Below are positions 8,635-19,456 of a DNA stretch of 64,000 bases, one piece after another. The position numbers and the translations under genes were made by a program. The stretch is from Leclercia adecarboxylata. GTDB lineage: Bacteria; Pseudomonadota; Gammaproteobacteria; Enterobacterales; Enterobacteriaceae. Numbering within the stretch: position 1 is the stretch's first letter; each line of letters starts with the position of its first letter. Below the pieces are notes generated by a model, which was given only the letters and a program-made list of their open reading frames with translations, was not told the DNA's origin and ran no database searches. The stretch spans positions 4,898,001-4,962,000 of the forward strand of contig NZ_CP040889.1 of assembly GCF_006171285.1 (NCBI RefSeq), read 5' to 3'.

Positions 8635-11308
8635 AAGTCAGCATATTACGAATGACATAGTGCAAAATGCCGTCGTTCTGGTAGTAAGTGAGTTCTGTTG
8701 CGGTATCAATACGGCAGCGGCAGTCAACAACTTCGGTTTGCCCATCGGCTCGCGTCAGCTTGACCGGTACCGTTGCACCAGGCGTCAGATTTTGCAGGTC
8801 CGCAATATCAATCCGCTCCTCGCCTGTCAGCTCCAGCGTTTTACGTGATGCCCCCTGCGGGAACTCCAGCGGTAAAATCCCCATGCCAATCAGGTTTGAA
8901 CGGTGGATACGCTCGAATGATTCGGCGATCACCACCCGTACGCCGAGCAGTCGTGGTCCTTTCGCCGCCCAGTCGCGGCTTGAGCCGGAGCCGTACTCTT
9001 TCCCGGCTATCACCGCCAGCGGGGTGCCTTCCTGCTGATACTTCATCGCCGCATCGTAGATGGAGATCACTTCTGTTCCAGGCAGATGACGGGTCATCCC
9101 GCCTTCCACGCCCGGCACCATCTCGTTGCGAATACGGATATTGGCGAAGGTACCGCGCATCATCACCTCGTGGTTGCCACGACGCGAACCGTAGGAGTTG
9201 AAGTCACGACGCTCCACGCCACGGCCCTGGAGATAACGCCCTGCCGGGCTATCGGCTTTAATACTGCCCGCCGGGGAGATGTGGTCGGTGGTTACCGAGT
9301 CGCCGAGAATGGCCAGCACGCGCGCGCCGTGAATATCTTCCAGCGGTTTGGGCTGTGCCAGCATGTCATCAAAGAAGGGTGACAGACGAATATAGGTGGA
9401 ATCATCCTGCCAGCTGTAGGTGTCTGACCGCGCCACCTCGATGGTTTTCCACTCCGGCGTGCCTTCAAACACTTCGGCGTACTCTTTGCGGAACATGTCG
9501 GTAGAGACTTTTTCAACCGCAAGGGCAATCTCCTGCGCCGACGGCCAGATATCTTTCAGATAGACCGGATCGCCTTTACGATCGTGTCCCAGCGGATCGG
9601 TTGCCAGATTGATGTTCATATTGCCCGCCAGAGCATAAGCTACCACTAGCGGCGGAGAGGCCAGCCAGTTAGTTTTTACCAGCGGGTGAATACGTCCTTC
9701 AAAGTTGCGGTTGCCCGAGAGCACCGCCCCTACCGTCAGGTCGCCCTGCTTGATTGCCGTCTCGATAGGATCCGGTAGCGGCCCGGAGTTACCAATACAG
9801 GTTGTACAGCCGTAGCCTACCAGGTTAAAGCCCAGCTCATCCAGATAAGGCGTCAGGCGGGCCTGCGCCAGATAATCGGAGACGACTTTGGATCCCGGTG
9901 CCAGCGAGGCCTTGACCCACGGCTGGCGTTTCAGGCCAAGCGTAACGGCTTTTTTCGCCAGCAACCCAGCCGCCATCAGCACGCTGGGGTTCGAGGTGTT
10001 GGTGCAGGAGGTAATGGCCGCGATGACGACCGCGCCGTCCGGAAGCTGATACTGGTGACCATTCATCACGTAATCAATAGGCCGCCTGTCTTTCTGCGCG
10101 GTGTTAACTTCCAGTTCATTGCTGGCAGCAAAGGCTTTGGGCACATCCGCCAGGGCCACGCGGTCCTGAGGACGTTTTGGCCCGGCGAGACTGGCTTCAA
10201 CTTCGCCCATATCCAGCGCCAGCGTGCTGGTGAACACCGGTTCATCGCCCGTATTACGCCACATACCCTGCGCTTTGGCATAGGCTTCCACCAGCGCGAC
10301 CTGCTCGCTGCTGCGTCCGCTGAGGCGCATATACTCCAGCGTCACACCATCGATCGGGAAGAAACCGCAGGTGGCGCCGTATTCGGGAGCCATATTGGCG
10401 ATAGTGGCCCGGTCCGCCAGCGGCAGGGAGTCGAGCCCGTCGCCGTAGAATTCCACAAATTTACCCACCACGCCGTGCTTACGCAGCATCTGGGTGACGG
10501 TGAGCACCAGGTCGGTGGCGGTGATCCCCTCGCTCAGCTTGCCGGTCAGCTTGAAGCCGACTACGTCCGGGATCAGCATGGAGACCGGCTGGCCAAGCAT
10601 TGCCGCTTCGGCCTCGATCCCCCCTACTCCCCACCCCAGTACGCCAAGGCCATTGATCATGGTGGTGTGTGAATCGGTACCGACCAGCGTATCCGGGTAG
10701 GCCACCCACTCTTTATCCTGCAATTCACTCCATACCGCTTTGCCGAGATACTCCAGGTTGACCTGGTGGCAGATGCCGGTGCCGGGTGGGACGACGCTGA
10801 AGCGGCTGAACGCCTGCTGGCCCCACTTCAGGAACACATAGCGCTCGTGGTTACGCTCCATCTCAAGCCGTACGTTCTCTTCGAAGGCATCATCATCGCC
10901 AAAATGGTCCACGGTCACCGAGTGATCGATAACCAGATCGACCGGAGAGAGCGGGTTCACTTTAGCGGTATCGCCGCCAAGGCGCTTGACCGCTTCACGC
11001 ATCGCCGCCAGATCGACCACCGCCGGAACGCCGGTAAAATCCTGCATCAGCACCCTGGCGGGACGATAGGCTATCTCCCGGTCGGCATGGGCGCTCTGCA
11101 ACCATCCGGCCAGGGCATGAATATCTTCAGCCGTAACAGAGACTTCATCCTGCCAGCGCAGGAGATTTTCCAGTAACACTTTAAGCGACTTGGGTAAGCG
11201 CGCGATATCCCCAAGTTCCTTTGCGGCCAGCGGCAGGCTGTAGTAGTGATAGGTTTTGTTCTCAGCCTGCAATGTGTCCTTACTGGCTTCGCGTAGGGTT
11301 AACGACAT
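8633..11308 (-). CDS. acnA: Aconitate hydratase A
   Basis: 891 residues, the AcnA length. Interconverts citrate and isocitrate via cis-aconitate; cytoplasmic, 4Fe-4S. Cluster ligands lie in TSCTNTSN and [12 protein letters not shown]; the C-terminal swivelling domain has [13 protein letters not shown]. Start ATG follows AAGGAGGAG. AcnA is the stress and stationary-phase aconitase (SoxRS, RpoS and iron control in E. coli). A terminator at 11427-11457 separates it from the microproteins upstream, so it has its own promoter in 11309-11426. Confidence 0.98.
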   Translation of the reverse strand: MSLTLREASKDTLQAENKTYHYYSLPLAAKELGDIARLPKSLKVLLENLLRWQDEVSVTAEDIHALAGWLQSAHADREIAYRPARVLMQDFTGVPAVVDLAAMREAVKRLGGDTAKVNPLSPVDLVIDHSVTVDHFGDDDAFEENVRLEMERNHERYVFLKWGQQAFSRFSVVPPGTGICHQVNLEYLGKAVWSELQDKEWVAYPDTLVGTDSHTTMINGLGVLGWGVGGIEAEAAMLGQPVSMLIPDVVGFKLTGKLSEGITATDLVLTVTQMLRKHGVVGKFVEFYGDGLDSLPLADRATIANMAPEYGATCGFFPIDGVTLEYMRLSGRSSEQVALVEAYAKAQGMWRNTGDEPVFTSTLALDMGEVEASLAGPKRPQDRVALADVPKAFAASNELEVNTAQKDRRPIDYVMNGHQYQLPDGAVVIAAITSCTNTSNPSVLMAAGLLAKKAVTLGLKRQPWVKASLAPGSKVVSDYLAQARLTPYLDELGFNLVGYGCTTCIGNSGPLPDPIETAIKQGDLTVGAVLSGNRNFEGRIHPLVKTNWLASPPLVVAYALAGNMNINLATDPLGHDRKGDPVYLKDIWPSAQEIALAVEKVSTDMFRKEYAEVFEGTPEWKTIEVARSDTYSWQDDSTYIRLSPFFDDMLAQPKPLEDIHGARVLAILGDSVTTDHISPAGSIKADSPAGRYLQGRGVERRDFNSYGSRRGNHEVMMRGTFANIRIRNEMVPGVEGGMTRHLPGTEVISIYDAAMKYQQEGTPLAVIAGKEYGSGSSRDWAAKGPRLLGVRVVIAESFERIHRSNLIGMGILPLEFPQGASRKTLELTGEERIDIADLQNLTPGATVPVKLTRADGQTEVVDCRCRIDTATELTYYQNDGILHYVIRNMLT

Positions 11309-11426
11309 AAGCTCCTCCTTAATTACCGGGATTGCGATACCTTGACTTTGATCAGGGCCGTAATTAAAGATAACACATCGTCACCGTAACGATTTGATAA
11401 CAACTCAAATAGACAAATTCGGCGGG

Positions 11427-11457
11427 AAAACAAAAAGCCCCGCCGGAGCGAGGCTTT
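11427..11457 (-). terminator. Terminator after the ymiA-yciX-ymiC unit
   Basis: On the minus strand AAAGCCTCGC, loop TCCG, GCGGGGCTTT (one T-G wobble) followed by TTGTTTTC. It lies just past the last microprotein gene and before acnA, insulating acnA from read-through. Confidence 0.75.
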
Positions 11458-11463
11458 CGTCAT

Positions 11464-11565
11464 TCACTGGAGGGTGAGCCAGATCAGCTGGCACCAGAAG
11501 AGGATCGAGAGGGAAAACGCGGCCATCCACGACCAGTATTTAGCTCCGGATATATTATTCATCAT
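11464..11565 (-). CDS. ymiC: Small membrane protein, probably YmiC
   Basis: 33-codon frame starting MMNNISG, almost wholly one hydrophobic, Trp-rich segment (WSWMAAFSLSILFWCQLIWL), so a single-pass inner-membrane microprotein. It sits between yciX and acnA, where E. coli has the 31-residue YmiC. The second Met (11562) is an equal candidate start; no strong Shine-Dalgarno is seen (GTGGTG about 7 nt upstream). A terminator follows at once, which supports it as the last gene of the unit. Function unknown. Confidence 0.65.
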   Translation of the reverse strand: MMNNISGAKYWSWMAAFSLSILFWCQLIWLTLQ

Positions 11566-11690
11566 TGCGACACCACGCTTTATTTATTCTTTGACAGCTG
11601 AGTTTGCCTCAGTTCGATATTGCTGATGTGTATTTATTAAAGAGTACAAAAGCGCATCAGATTATTATCACGCTACGCTGATAATACGAA

Positions 11691-11861
11691 TTATTGTTTT
11701 TTGGCTTCGTCTTCTGCGAACAAATCAATAAAGGCTTGCTGCTGCGGTGACAACTTCCAGGACGCCGGAACGTTACCTGTAGCGTCATTACGGACTTTGC
11801 GACGCGTGTCACGCTGCTGACACACAGGCTTAACTGCTTCACTACGCCCCTGAACCGCCAT
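11691..11861 (-). CDS. yciX: Small protein YciX
   Basis: 56 residues starting MAVQGRSEA. Basic and Cys-containing N-terminal half (KPVCQQRDTRRKVRN) and a C-terminal helix with PQQQAFIDLFAEDEAKK; no membrane segment. The ATG is 2 bases after the ymiA stop, so it is probably translationally coupled to ymiA. A longer upstream frame exists but would overlap ymiA. Position and size fit E. coli YciX; function unknown. Confidence 0.7.
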   Translation of the reverse strand: MAVQGRSEAVKPVCQQRDTRRKVRNDATGNVPASWKLSPQQQAFIDLFAEDEAKKQ

Positions 11862-11863
11862 AA

Positions 11864-12004
11864 TTAACCCCAGAATTTCCAGACCAGAAACGCCACCACG
11901 ACCCAAAACAACGTGGAACCCAGAAACACCGCCAGCCAGGCTTTACGCTTAAGTCCTGGGTCCCTTTGCGGCTCGTGACTTCCTGACGGCATTGCTAACC
12001 TCAT
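11864..12004 (-). CDS. ymiA: Small membrane protein YmiA
   Basis: 46 residues: a polar, basic N-terminus (DPGLKRKAW) then one hydrophobic segment (LAVFLGSTLFWVVVAFLVW), ending KFWG. The length and sequence pattern match E. coli YmiA. The upstream ATG (MRLAMPSG) gives the 46-residue form; TGAGG inside it lies 7 nt before a second ATG at 11992, so a 42-residue form is at least as likely. Head of the ymiA-yciX-ymiC unit downstream of cysB. Confidence 0.75.
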   Translation of the reverse strand: MRLAMPSGSHEPQRDPGLKRKAWLAVFLGSTLFWVVVAFLVWKFWG

Positions 12005-12029
12005 ACAATCGATTTCGCTTATCATTTTG

Positions 12030-12047
12030 ATACCAAACAATTGGTAT
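12030..12047. promoter_or_regulatory. Inverted repeat, possible operator upstream of ymiA
   Basis: ATACCAA, 4-nt spacer ACAA, TTGGTAT: a perfect 7-bp dyad 26 bp before the ymiA start. No T tract follows on the minus strand, so it is more like a protein-binding site or an RNA leader hairpin than a terminator. The factor is unknown. Confidence 0.4.
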
Positions 12048-12306
12048 AAGTAATCTTGACTGAGATAAATCCTAAAGAAACTTTAGTCGAAGATCCAGCG
12101 AATTTACGAATCCTGTAGCGTCAAATATTTAATCTTTTGAGCGGAAATATATAAATGAAACGTGGAATTTGCGTAGCGGTTAATTATTTTCTATTTTTGT
12201 CAGCTTTGCTGAGCAGTTTCAGGAAAAAAAAACGCCGTAACCCCATGGTTAATGAAGCATGAGAGAAAACTGGAGGGGATTTTAATTCAGAACGACAACT
12301 GAGAAG

Positions 12307-12332
12307 GGTATCTTTCCCGAGGGAAAGATACC
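12307..12332 (-). terminator. cysB 3' hairpin
   Basis: GGTATCTTTCCC-GA-GGGAAAGATACC, a perfect 12-bp palindromic stem located 8 bp past the cysB stop. The minus-strand sequence after it is not T-rich, so it may stabilise the mRNA end or act with Rho rather than terminate alone. Confidence 0.55.
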
Positions 12333-12340
12333 GAAGGTTA

Positions 12341-13330
<990 letters not shown>

Positions 13331-13449
13331 TTAGCGTACACGGGCAATCGCTTAAGACGATTTGATAATAAGAAAAGGGTTAACTATAACCACTATATCA
13401 CTTATATCTTTGCTGTATAGTCCGTAACAAAAAATAATAACCGGGCAAT

Positions 13450-13480
13450 AAAAAAGGGCCGGAACCCCGGCCCTTTAAAG
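13450..13480 (-). terminator. topA terminator
   Basis: Stem AAAGGGCCGG/CCGGCCCTTT, loop AACC, with a run of six A on the plus strand giving the T tract on the minus strand. It lies 20 bp past the topA stop. Confidence 0.9.
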
Positions 13481-13501
13481 GTAACTTACAGTAAATTAAG
13501 G

Positions 13502-16096
13502 TTATTTCTTACCTTCAACCCATTTACCGTCAACATAAAATGCTGACCAACCTGTCGCTTTACCGTCTTTTTCAGCAGCAACATATTGCTGCTTAGTTTT
13601 ACGGCTAAAGCGCACAACGGTCTTATTACCCTCTGGATCCTGCTGAGGAGCATCGGCCAGATAGCGCAGTTTTTCTGCCAGACGATCGCGGAAGCGATAA
13701 AGCTCTTCGACCAGTGGCGCACGCGTTTCACGAGATTTCGGGAAGGTGTTCGCCGCCAGGAAGACGCCCGCAGCGCCATCACGCAGAACAAAGTAGGCAT
13801 CGGACTTTTCACACGGCAGTTCCGGCAGCGGAACCGGATCTTCCTTCGGCGGTGCCACTTCACCATTACGCAGGATCTTACGCGTGTTTTTGCAGTCGTC
13901 GTTGGTGCAGGCCATGTACTTACCAAAACGCCCCATCTTCAGGTGCATTTCAGAACCACACTTCTCACACTCCACAATCGGACCGTCATAGCCCTTGATG
14001 CGGAACTCGCCCTCTTCGATCTCGTAGCCGTCGCAGGTCGGGTTGTTACCACAGACATGCAGCTTACGTTTCGGATCGATCAGGTAGCTGTCCATCGCCG
14101 TGCCGCATTTGGTGCAGCGACGTTTGGCGCGTAGGGCGTTGGTTTCCGCATCGTCGCCTTCCAGCACGTTCAGCACTTCGTTTTCCGGCACCAGGTTGAT
14201 GGTGGTTTTGCAGCGCTCTTTAGGCGATAACGCATAGCCTGAGCAACCGAGGAACACACCGGTGGTGGCGGTACGAATACCCATCTTACGGCCGCAGGTC
14301 GGGCAGTCGATGCTGGTCAGCACCATCTGGTTCGGCTGCATGCCACCCTCTTCAGGGTCTTTTTCCGCTTTGTCCAGTTGCTTTGTAAAGTCGCTGAAGA
14401 AGCTGTCCAGCACCTTCTTCCACTCGGCTTCGTGGTTAGCCACCTGGTCAAGGCTGTTTTCCATCTGCGCGGTAAAATCGTAGTTCATCAGCTCGCGGAA
14501 GTTATCTTCCAGGCGATCGGTGACGATTTCCCCCATTTTCTCAGCATAGAAACGACGGTTTTCGGTCCGCACATAGCCGCGATCCTGAATGGTCGAAATG
14601 ATCGACGCATAGGTAGACGGGCGACCGATACCGCGTTTTTCCAGCTCTTTCACCAACGAGGCTTCGCTGAAGCGTGCCGGCGGCTTGGTGAAGTGCTGTG
14701 CCGGGGTCAGCTCAACAAGGGTGAGTTCATCCCCGGTGTTGACCGCTGGCAGGGTTTTATCTTCATCACCCTTACGCAGCGCAGGCATCACTTTGGTCCA
14801 GCCGTCGAAACGCAGGATACGTCCACGCGCTTTCAGGCGGAAATCACCGGCCCCCACGGTCAGGGTGGTGGAGTCATACTGCGCAGGCGTCATCTGACAG
14901 GCAACGAACTGGCGCCAGATCAGCTGATAGAGTTTCTGCGCGTCGGCTTCCATATCCTTCAGGGATTCCGCCAGCACAGCGACGTCGGAAGGACGAATGG
15001 CTTCGTGCGCTTCCTGCGAGTTCTCTTTGCTGTTGTACTGATTTGCGCTCTCAGGCAGGTATTTCTTACCGAAGTTATCGCCAATGTAATCACGCACCAT
15101 GTTAACGGCGTCCTGGCTCAGGTTGGTTGAGTCAGTACGCATATAGGTGATGTAACCCGCCTCATACAGACGCTGAGCCATCATCATGGTTTTTTTCACG
15201 CCATAGCCCAGACGGGTGCTGGCCGCCTGCTGCAGCGTGGAAGTAATAAACGGTGCGCCGGGCTTGCTGCTGGTCGGTTTGTCTTCACGATCCAGTACCT
15301 GATAGCGGGCTTTTTCCAGCATCGCCACCGCGGCCATAGTCTGATCGCGGTTTTCAGGGCGGAACGGTTTATCGTTCTGATGGGAGACTTCCAGCGGCAA
15401 CGTATCGCCGCCTGGCGTCGTTACGCTGGCGTCAATTTCCCAGAACTCTTCCGGCACAAACGCTTTGATTTCGCGTTCCCGTTCAACCACCAGACGTACG
15501 GCAACAGATTGCACGCGGCCAGCTGAAAGACCACGCGCAATCTTTTTCCACAGCAGTGGAGAGACCATATAGCCCACGACGCGGTCCATAAAGCGGCGCG
15601 CCTGCTGGGCGTTAACGCGATCGATATTCAGCTCGCCCGGCTTTTCAAACGCCTGGCGGATCGCGTTTTTGGTAATTTCGTTAAACACCACGCGGCTATA
15701 GCGTGTGTCATCGCCACCGATCACTTCCCGCAGGTGCCATGCAATGGCCTCCCCTTCGCGGTCAAGGTCGGTTGCGAGATAGATATGGTCGGCTTTTTCC
15801 GCCAGCTGTTTCAGCTCGGAGACGACTTTCTCTTTACCCGGCAGTACTTCGTACTGTGCCTGCCAGTTATCCCATGGGTTAACCCCCATGCGATTTACGA
15901 GCGCGCTACGTTCATCCTTTTTAGGCTTTTTGGCCCCTTTGGTGGAGGTAGAGTCGGCGCTCTTCTTGGCTGAGCCACTGGTCGGCAGATCGCGGATGTG
16001 ACCGACGCTGGACTTAACCACGTAGTCACTACCCAGATACTTATTGATCGTTTTGGCTTTTGCCGGGGACTCAACGATAACGAGAGCTTTACCCAT
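13502..16096 (-). CDS. topA: DNA topoisomerase I
   Basis: 864 residues. Type IA topoisomerase that relaxes negative supercoils. An N-terminal Toprim domain ([28 protein letters not shown]) is followed by the active-site tyrosine in [10 protein letters not shown], the clasp region, then three C4 zinc ribbons ([27 protein letters not shown]) and a C-terminal DNA-binding tail. The frame is open to a GTG at 16102, but ATG at 16096 (MGKAL) with AAAGGTG before it is the conserved start. It is one Ala shorter than E. coli in the GSAKKSAD linker. Confidence 0.98.
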   Translation of the reverse strand: MGKALVIVESPAKAKTINKYLGSDYVVKSSVGHIRDLPTSGSAKKSADSTSTKGAKKPKKDERSALVNRMGVNPWDNWQAQYEVLPGKEKVVSELKQLAEKADHIYLATDLDREGEAIAWHLREVIGGDDTRYSRVVFNEITKNAIRQAFEKPGELNIDRVNAQQARRFMDRVVGYMVSPLLWKKIARGLSAGRVQSVAVRLVVEREREIKAFVPEEFWEIDASVTTPGGDTLPLEVSHQNDKPFRPENRDQTMAAVAMLEKARYQVLDREDKPTSSKPGAPFITSTLQQAASTRLGYGVKKTMMMAQRLYEAGYITYMRTDSTNLSQDAVNMVRDYIGDNFGKKYLPESANQYNSKENSQEAHEAIRPSDVAVLAESLKDMEADAQKLYQLIWRQFVACQMTPAQYDSTTLTVGAGDFRLKARGRILRFDGWTKVMPALRKGDEDKTLPAVNTGDELTLVELTPAQHFTKPPARFSEASLVKELEKRGIGRPSTYASIISTIQDRGYVRTENRRFYAEKMGEIVTDRLEDNFRELMNYDFTAQMENSLDQVANHEAEWKKVLDSFFSDFTKQLDKAEKDPEEGGMQPNQMVLTSIDCPTCGRKMGIRTATTGVFLGCSGYALSPKERCKTTINLVPENEVLNVLEGDDAETNALRAKRRCTKCGTAMDSYLIDPKRKLHVCGNNPTCDGYEIEEGEFRIKGYDGPIVECEKCGSEMHLKMGRFGKYMACTNDDCKNTRKILRNGEVAPPKEDPVPLPELPCEKSDAYFVLRDGAAGVFLAANTFPKSRETRAPLVEELYRFRDRLAEKLRYLADAPQQDPEGNKTVVRFSRKTKQQYVAAEKDGKATGWSAFYVDGKWVEGKK

Positions 16097-16492
16097 ATTC
16101 ACCTTTACCTAATTTGTTTCTTCCAGGAATACGTCGCGTGAGTTCACCTTCCACTGGCGACGAGACAGTTATATAGCGACGCCATCAGTGGATATCAACC
16201 CTCTTTTCAGTTCAGTCGCAAAAACGACGTCACACAAGCGGTTGAGATAACGCGCTTTTTCTCGCTTCAGTGTGACTGCACGACGAGACTTAGGTCGAAT
16301 GTCAAGCAAATCTGTTGCCAGAATGACGAAAGCGCACACTCTACCTGATAAAATCCGTTACGCAACTTTATTAGCATGCAAAAGCAAATCACGCCAGCGC
16401 TGTCCGTCTTGCCCGACAAGCGCCAAAATGGGGAAAATTTGCTCCCGGGACCGCTGCGGCGTAGACTAATAACACTGTTTAAGGAGTGGATA
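16097..16492. other. Divergent topA/yciN intergenic region
   Basis: 396 bp without a gene. E. coli topA has several promoters here, including a heat-shock one and supercoiling-sensitive ones; I could not assign them by eye. The yciN ribosome binding site AAGGAG is at 16481-16486. A frame that extends yciN upstream to 16376 has no start signal and is discounted. Confidence 0.5.
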
Positions 16493-16744
16493 ATGCAGCA
16501 AACTACCCAACCAATTGACCGCGTAACCTTGCTTGCTGAAGCAAATAAACTCATTCGTGAACATGACGACACCATGGCAGGAATCGAAGCCACAGGCGTA
16601 GAGCAGCGCAATGGTGTGCTGGTGTTCAGCGGGGAATACTTCCTGGACGAGCAGGGTCTGCCGACCCCGCGCAGCACGGCAGTATTTAACATGTTTAAAT
16701 ACCTGGCCCATGTGCTCTCCGAAAAGTACCACCTGGTTGATTGA
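16493..16744 (+). CDS. yciN: DUF2498 protein YciN
   Basis: 83 residues matching E. coli YciN through its length ([49 protein letters not shown]). ATG at 16493 follows AAGGAG with 6-nt spacing. Small cytoplasmic alpha/beta protein of unknown function; reported as stress-induced in E. coli. Monocistronic, ended by the bidirectional hairpin shared with sohB. Confidence 0.92.
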   Translation: MQQTTQPIDRVTLLAEANKLIREHDDTMAGIEATGVEQRNGVLVFSGEYFLDEQGLPTPRSTAVFNMFKYLAHVLSEKYHLVD

Positions 16745-16748
16745 TGCG

Positions 16749-16777
16749 AAAACGCGAGGCAAATGCCTCGCGTTTTT
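16749..16777. terminator. Bidirectional yciN/sohB terminator
   Basis: Stem AAAACGCGAGGC/GCCTCGCGTTTT (12 bp) with loop AAAT; A and T tracts on both sides serve both convergent genes. Confidence 0.9.
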
Positions 16778-16779
16778 AT

Positions 16780-17826
16780 TCAGAGCAGCGGTTTTTGCCC
16801 GCGCTGCAACCAGCGCAGCAGCAGACGATCCGCGCTTTCAGCGGCGCTATTGGTAAAGCGATCCATCAGCTTTTTACGACGCATATAGCGCACGCCAACC
16901 AGTTCGCGCCCTTCCATCAGAGATAGCAGCAGATCGTCGCTGGTGCCCACCTGATCCACCAGCCCCTTGTCCAGCGCCTGGGTACCGTACCAGTGCTCGC
17001 CGGTGGCGACCTGGTCGATATCCAGTGAGGGTCGCATCTCTTTCACGAACCCTTTAAAGAGCTGGTGGGTATCATTGAGATCTTCACGGAACTTCTGTCG
17101 CCCCTCTTCGGTGTTTTCACCCAGCAGAGTCAGCGTGCGTTTGTACTGGCCTGCCGTATGAAGCTCCACATCAATATCTTTATTTTTCAGGAAACGATTG
17201 AAGTTCGGGATCTGTGCTACCACGCCAATCGAACCAATAATAGAGAAAGGCGCCGCGACAATTTTATCGGCCACGCAGGCCATCATGTAGCCTCCGCTGG
17301 CAGCGACTTTATCCACCGCGACCGTCAGCGGGATCTGCTTATCGCGCAGTCGTTGCAGCTGGGAAGAAGCCAGTCCGTAACCATGCACCACCCCACCCGG
17401 GCTTTCGAGACGCAGAACAACCTGGTCTTCAGCTCTTGCCACCGCCAGCACCGCTGTCACTTCTTCACGCAGAGATGACACTTCATGGGCATCCATGCTG
17501 CCTTTAAAATCCAGCACATAAACGCGCGGTTTCGGCACTTCAGGGCGATGCTCCTGTTTTGCTTTCTGCTTTGCCGCTTTCGCTTCAAGCTTGTGTTTTT
17601 TCTTCTGCGCTTTGTGCCACAGCTTCTGCTCATGAGCATCAAGCAGCGCTACTGACATCTCTTCCTTCATATCCGTGTACTGCTCGCTTAAGCGGGTAAT
17701 GCGCAACTCGCCGCGCTGGCGTTTGCGCTGCGTCAGGTTAACAATCAGAACGGCGATCACCGCAATGGCAATCACCACCGTCGCAATTTTGGCCAGAAAT
17801 AATCCGTACTCAGAAAGTAATTCCAC
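16780..17826 (-). CDS. sohB: S49-family membrane peptidase SohB
   Basis: 348 residues. One N-terminal membrane helix (about residues 9-30), a charged Lys/Glu/Ala coiled region (AKKQKAKQEH style), then an S49 signal-peptide-peptidase domain: VYVLDFKGSMDA, and the catalytic serine in DKVAASGGYMMACVADKIVA, with the catalytic Lys expected further on as in SohB/SppA. A multicopy suppressor of htrA (degP) in E. coli, thought to act in the periplasm. Confidence 0.95.
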   Translation of the reverse strand: MELLSEYGLFLAKIATVVIAIAVIAVLIVNLTQRKRQRGELRITRLSEQYTDMKEEMSVALLDAHEQKLWHKAQKKKHKLEAKAAKQKAKQEHRPEVPKPRVYVLDFKGSMDAHEVSSLREEVTAVLAVARAEDQVVLRLESPGGVVHGYGLASSQLQRLRDKQIPLTVAVDKVAASGGYMMACVADKIVAAPFSIIGSIGVVAQIPNFNRFLKNKDIDVELHTAGQYKRTLTLLGENTEEGRQKFREDLNDTHQLFKGFVKEMRPSLDIDQVATGEHWYGTQALDKGLVDQVGTSDDLLLSLMEGRELVGVRYMRRKKLMDRFTNSAAESADRLLLRWLQRGQKPLL

Positions 17827-18075
17827 GCGTCCACCTTGGTTTAACCACTTGTTTTCTCACTCAGTGTACAACAGCCTTCAGCAGGCGTCTCTCAGCTGAC
17901 GATACCCTTGCGAGCCGTCTTCAGAAATGTTTATTTGTGGATGAAATATTTGCAAATTGTTAATTTTACAGCGAACTCACCGGTAGACTGATTGTAATCA
18001 GCCGCGCTTTCGGGCATAAAGCCGAAAAGAGACCGCACAGCATGGGCCGCGCCAACGCGCGCCAGAGGAGTGACC

Positions 18076-18837
18076 TTGCACTATCAACCTAAAAAAGATC
18101 TTCTGCAAAACCGTATTATTCTGGTCACGGGAGCCAGCGACGGCATTGGCCGCGAGGCGGCATTGACCTATGCCCGCCACGGTGCGCGCCTTATCCTGCT
18201 GGGTCGTAATGAAGATAAGCTGCGCGATGTTGCTCAGGCTATCGCCAGTGAAGGCGGAGCCCCCACCCGCGAGTACATTCTCGACCTGTTAACCTGCACC
18301 CCGGAGAGCTGCCGGGAGCTTGCCGGGCGTATCGCCACCGAGTATCCGCGTCTGGACGGCGTGCTCCACAATGCGGGCCTGCTTGGCGAAGTCCGCCCAA
18401 TGGATGAGCAAAACCCGGAGATCTGGCAGCAGGTCATGCAGGTGAACGTTAACGGCACCTTTTTCCTTACCCAGGCGCTCCTTCCTTTATTACTGCAGTC
18501 CGATTCCGGCTCGCTGGTCTTTACTTCGTCAAGCGTCGGACGCCAGGGCCGGGCAAACTGGGGCGCGTATGCCGCCTCGAAATTTGCCACCGAAGGGATG
18601 ATGCAGGTGCTGGCTGAGGAGTATCAGAGCCGCCATCTGCGCGTGAACTGCATCAACCCCGGCGGGACGCGTACCAGCATGCGCGCCAGCGCGTTCCCGA
18701 GCGAAGATCCGCTTAAACTAAAAACCCCCGCCGATATCATGCCGCTCTATCTGTGGCTGATGGGCGACGACAGCCGCCGGAAAACCGGCATGACCTTTGA
18801 TGCCCAACCCGGCCGTAAACCAGGAATATCGCAATGA
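18076..18837 (+). CDS. yciK: Short-chain dehydrogenase YciK
   Basis: 253-residue SDR protein: Rossmann motif TGASDGIG at residues 18-25, NNAG-type motif HNAG, and catalytic YAASK. Start is TTG at 18076 (MHYQPKKD as in E. coli): GAGGAG ends 5 nt before it, while the in-frame GTG at 18070 overlaps the Shine-Dalgarno. Its stop overlaps the btuR start (ATGA), the usual yciK-btuR pairing. Substrate unknown; a role linked to corrinoid salvage is only suggested by the neighbour. Confidence 0.93.
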   Translation: MHYQPKKDLLQNRIILVTGASDGIGREAALTYARHGARLILLGRNEDKLRDVAQAIASEGGAPTREYILDLLTCTPESCRELAGRIATEYPRLDGVLHNAGLLGEVRPMDEQNPEIWQQVMQVNVNGTFFLTQALLPLLLQSDSGSLVFTSSSVGRQGRANWGAYAASKFATEGMMQVLAEEYQSRHLRVNCINPGGTRTSMRASAFPSEDPLKLKTPADIMPLYLWLMGDDSRRKTGMTFDAQPGRKPGISQ

Positions 18838-19424
18838 GTGATGAACGTCATCAACAGCGCCAGCAGCGCCTTAAAGAACAGGTTGATGCCCGTGTTGCCG
18901 CAGCTCAGGATGAGCGCGGGATTATTATCGTCTTTACCGGCAACGGCAAAGGCAAAACCACAGCAGCTTTTGGCACGGCAACGCGCGCCGTCGGTCACGG
19001 TCAAAAGGTGGGCGTCATTCAGTTCATTAAGGGCGAGTGGCCAAACGGCGAGCGTAATCTGCTGGAACCGCATGGGGTGGAGTTTCAGGTCATGGCCACC
19101 GGCTTTACCTGGGATACTCAGAACCGCGAAACGGACACTGCGGCCTGTCTGGCCGTCTGGGAGCATGCGAAGCGTATGCTGGCGGACCCAACGCTGAATA
19201 TGGTTCTGCTGGATGAGATCACCTATATGGTGGCCTACGACTATTTACCGTTGCAGGAGGTGGTTGAGGCGCTGAACAGTCGTCCGGCACACCAGACGGT
19301 GATTATCACCGGGCGCGGCTGTCATCGGGATATTATGGAGATGGCGGATACGGTTAGCGAGTTACGACCGGTCAAACACGCCTTCGATGCAGGCGTTAAA
19401 GCGCAAATCGGCATCGACTATTAA
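18834..19424 (+). CDS. btuR: Cob(I)yrinic acid a,c-diamide adenosyltransferase
   Basis: 196 residues, as in E. coli BtuR (CobA in Salmonella). P-loop GNGKGKTT at residues 36-43; family segments QFIKGEWPNGERN and DTVSELRPVKHAFDAG. Transfers the adenosyl group of ATP to cobalt of corrinoids for adenosylcobalamin synthesis. Starts inside the yciK stop (ATGA overlap). Confidence 0.97.
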   Translation: MSDERHQQRQQRLKEQVDARVAAAQDERGIIIVFTGNGKGKTTAAFGTATRAVGHGQKVGVIQFIKGEWPNGERNLLEPHGVEFQVMATGFTWDTQNRETDTAACLAVWEHAKRMLADPTLNMVLLDEITYMVAYDYLPLQEVVEALNSRPAHQTVIITGRGCHRDIMEMADTVSELRPVKHAFDAGVKAQIGIDY

Positions 19425-19425
19425 C

Positions 19426-19452
19426 AAAAAACCCGGCGTTGCCGGGTTTTTT
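19426..19452. terminator. Bidirectional btuR/rluB terminator
   Basis: Stem AAAAAACCCGGC/GCCGGGTTTTTT with loop GTT, between convergent genes and working in both directions. Confidence 0.92.
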
Positions 19453-19456
19453 ATTT

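Larger units (their letters stand above)
12005..12340. other. Intergenic region between cysB and ymiA
   Basis: 336 bp without a gene. It holds the cysB 3' hairpin (12307-12332), an AT-rich stretch with runs of A, and a perfect inverted repeat ATACCAA-ACAA-TTGGTAT at 12030-12047 just before ymiA. The promoter of the ymiA unit should lie here. Confidence 0.6.
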
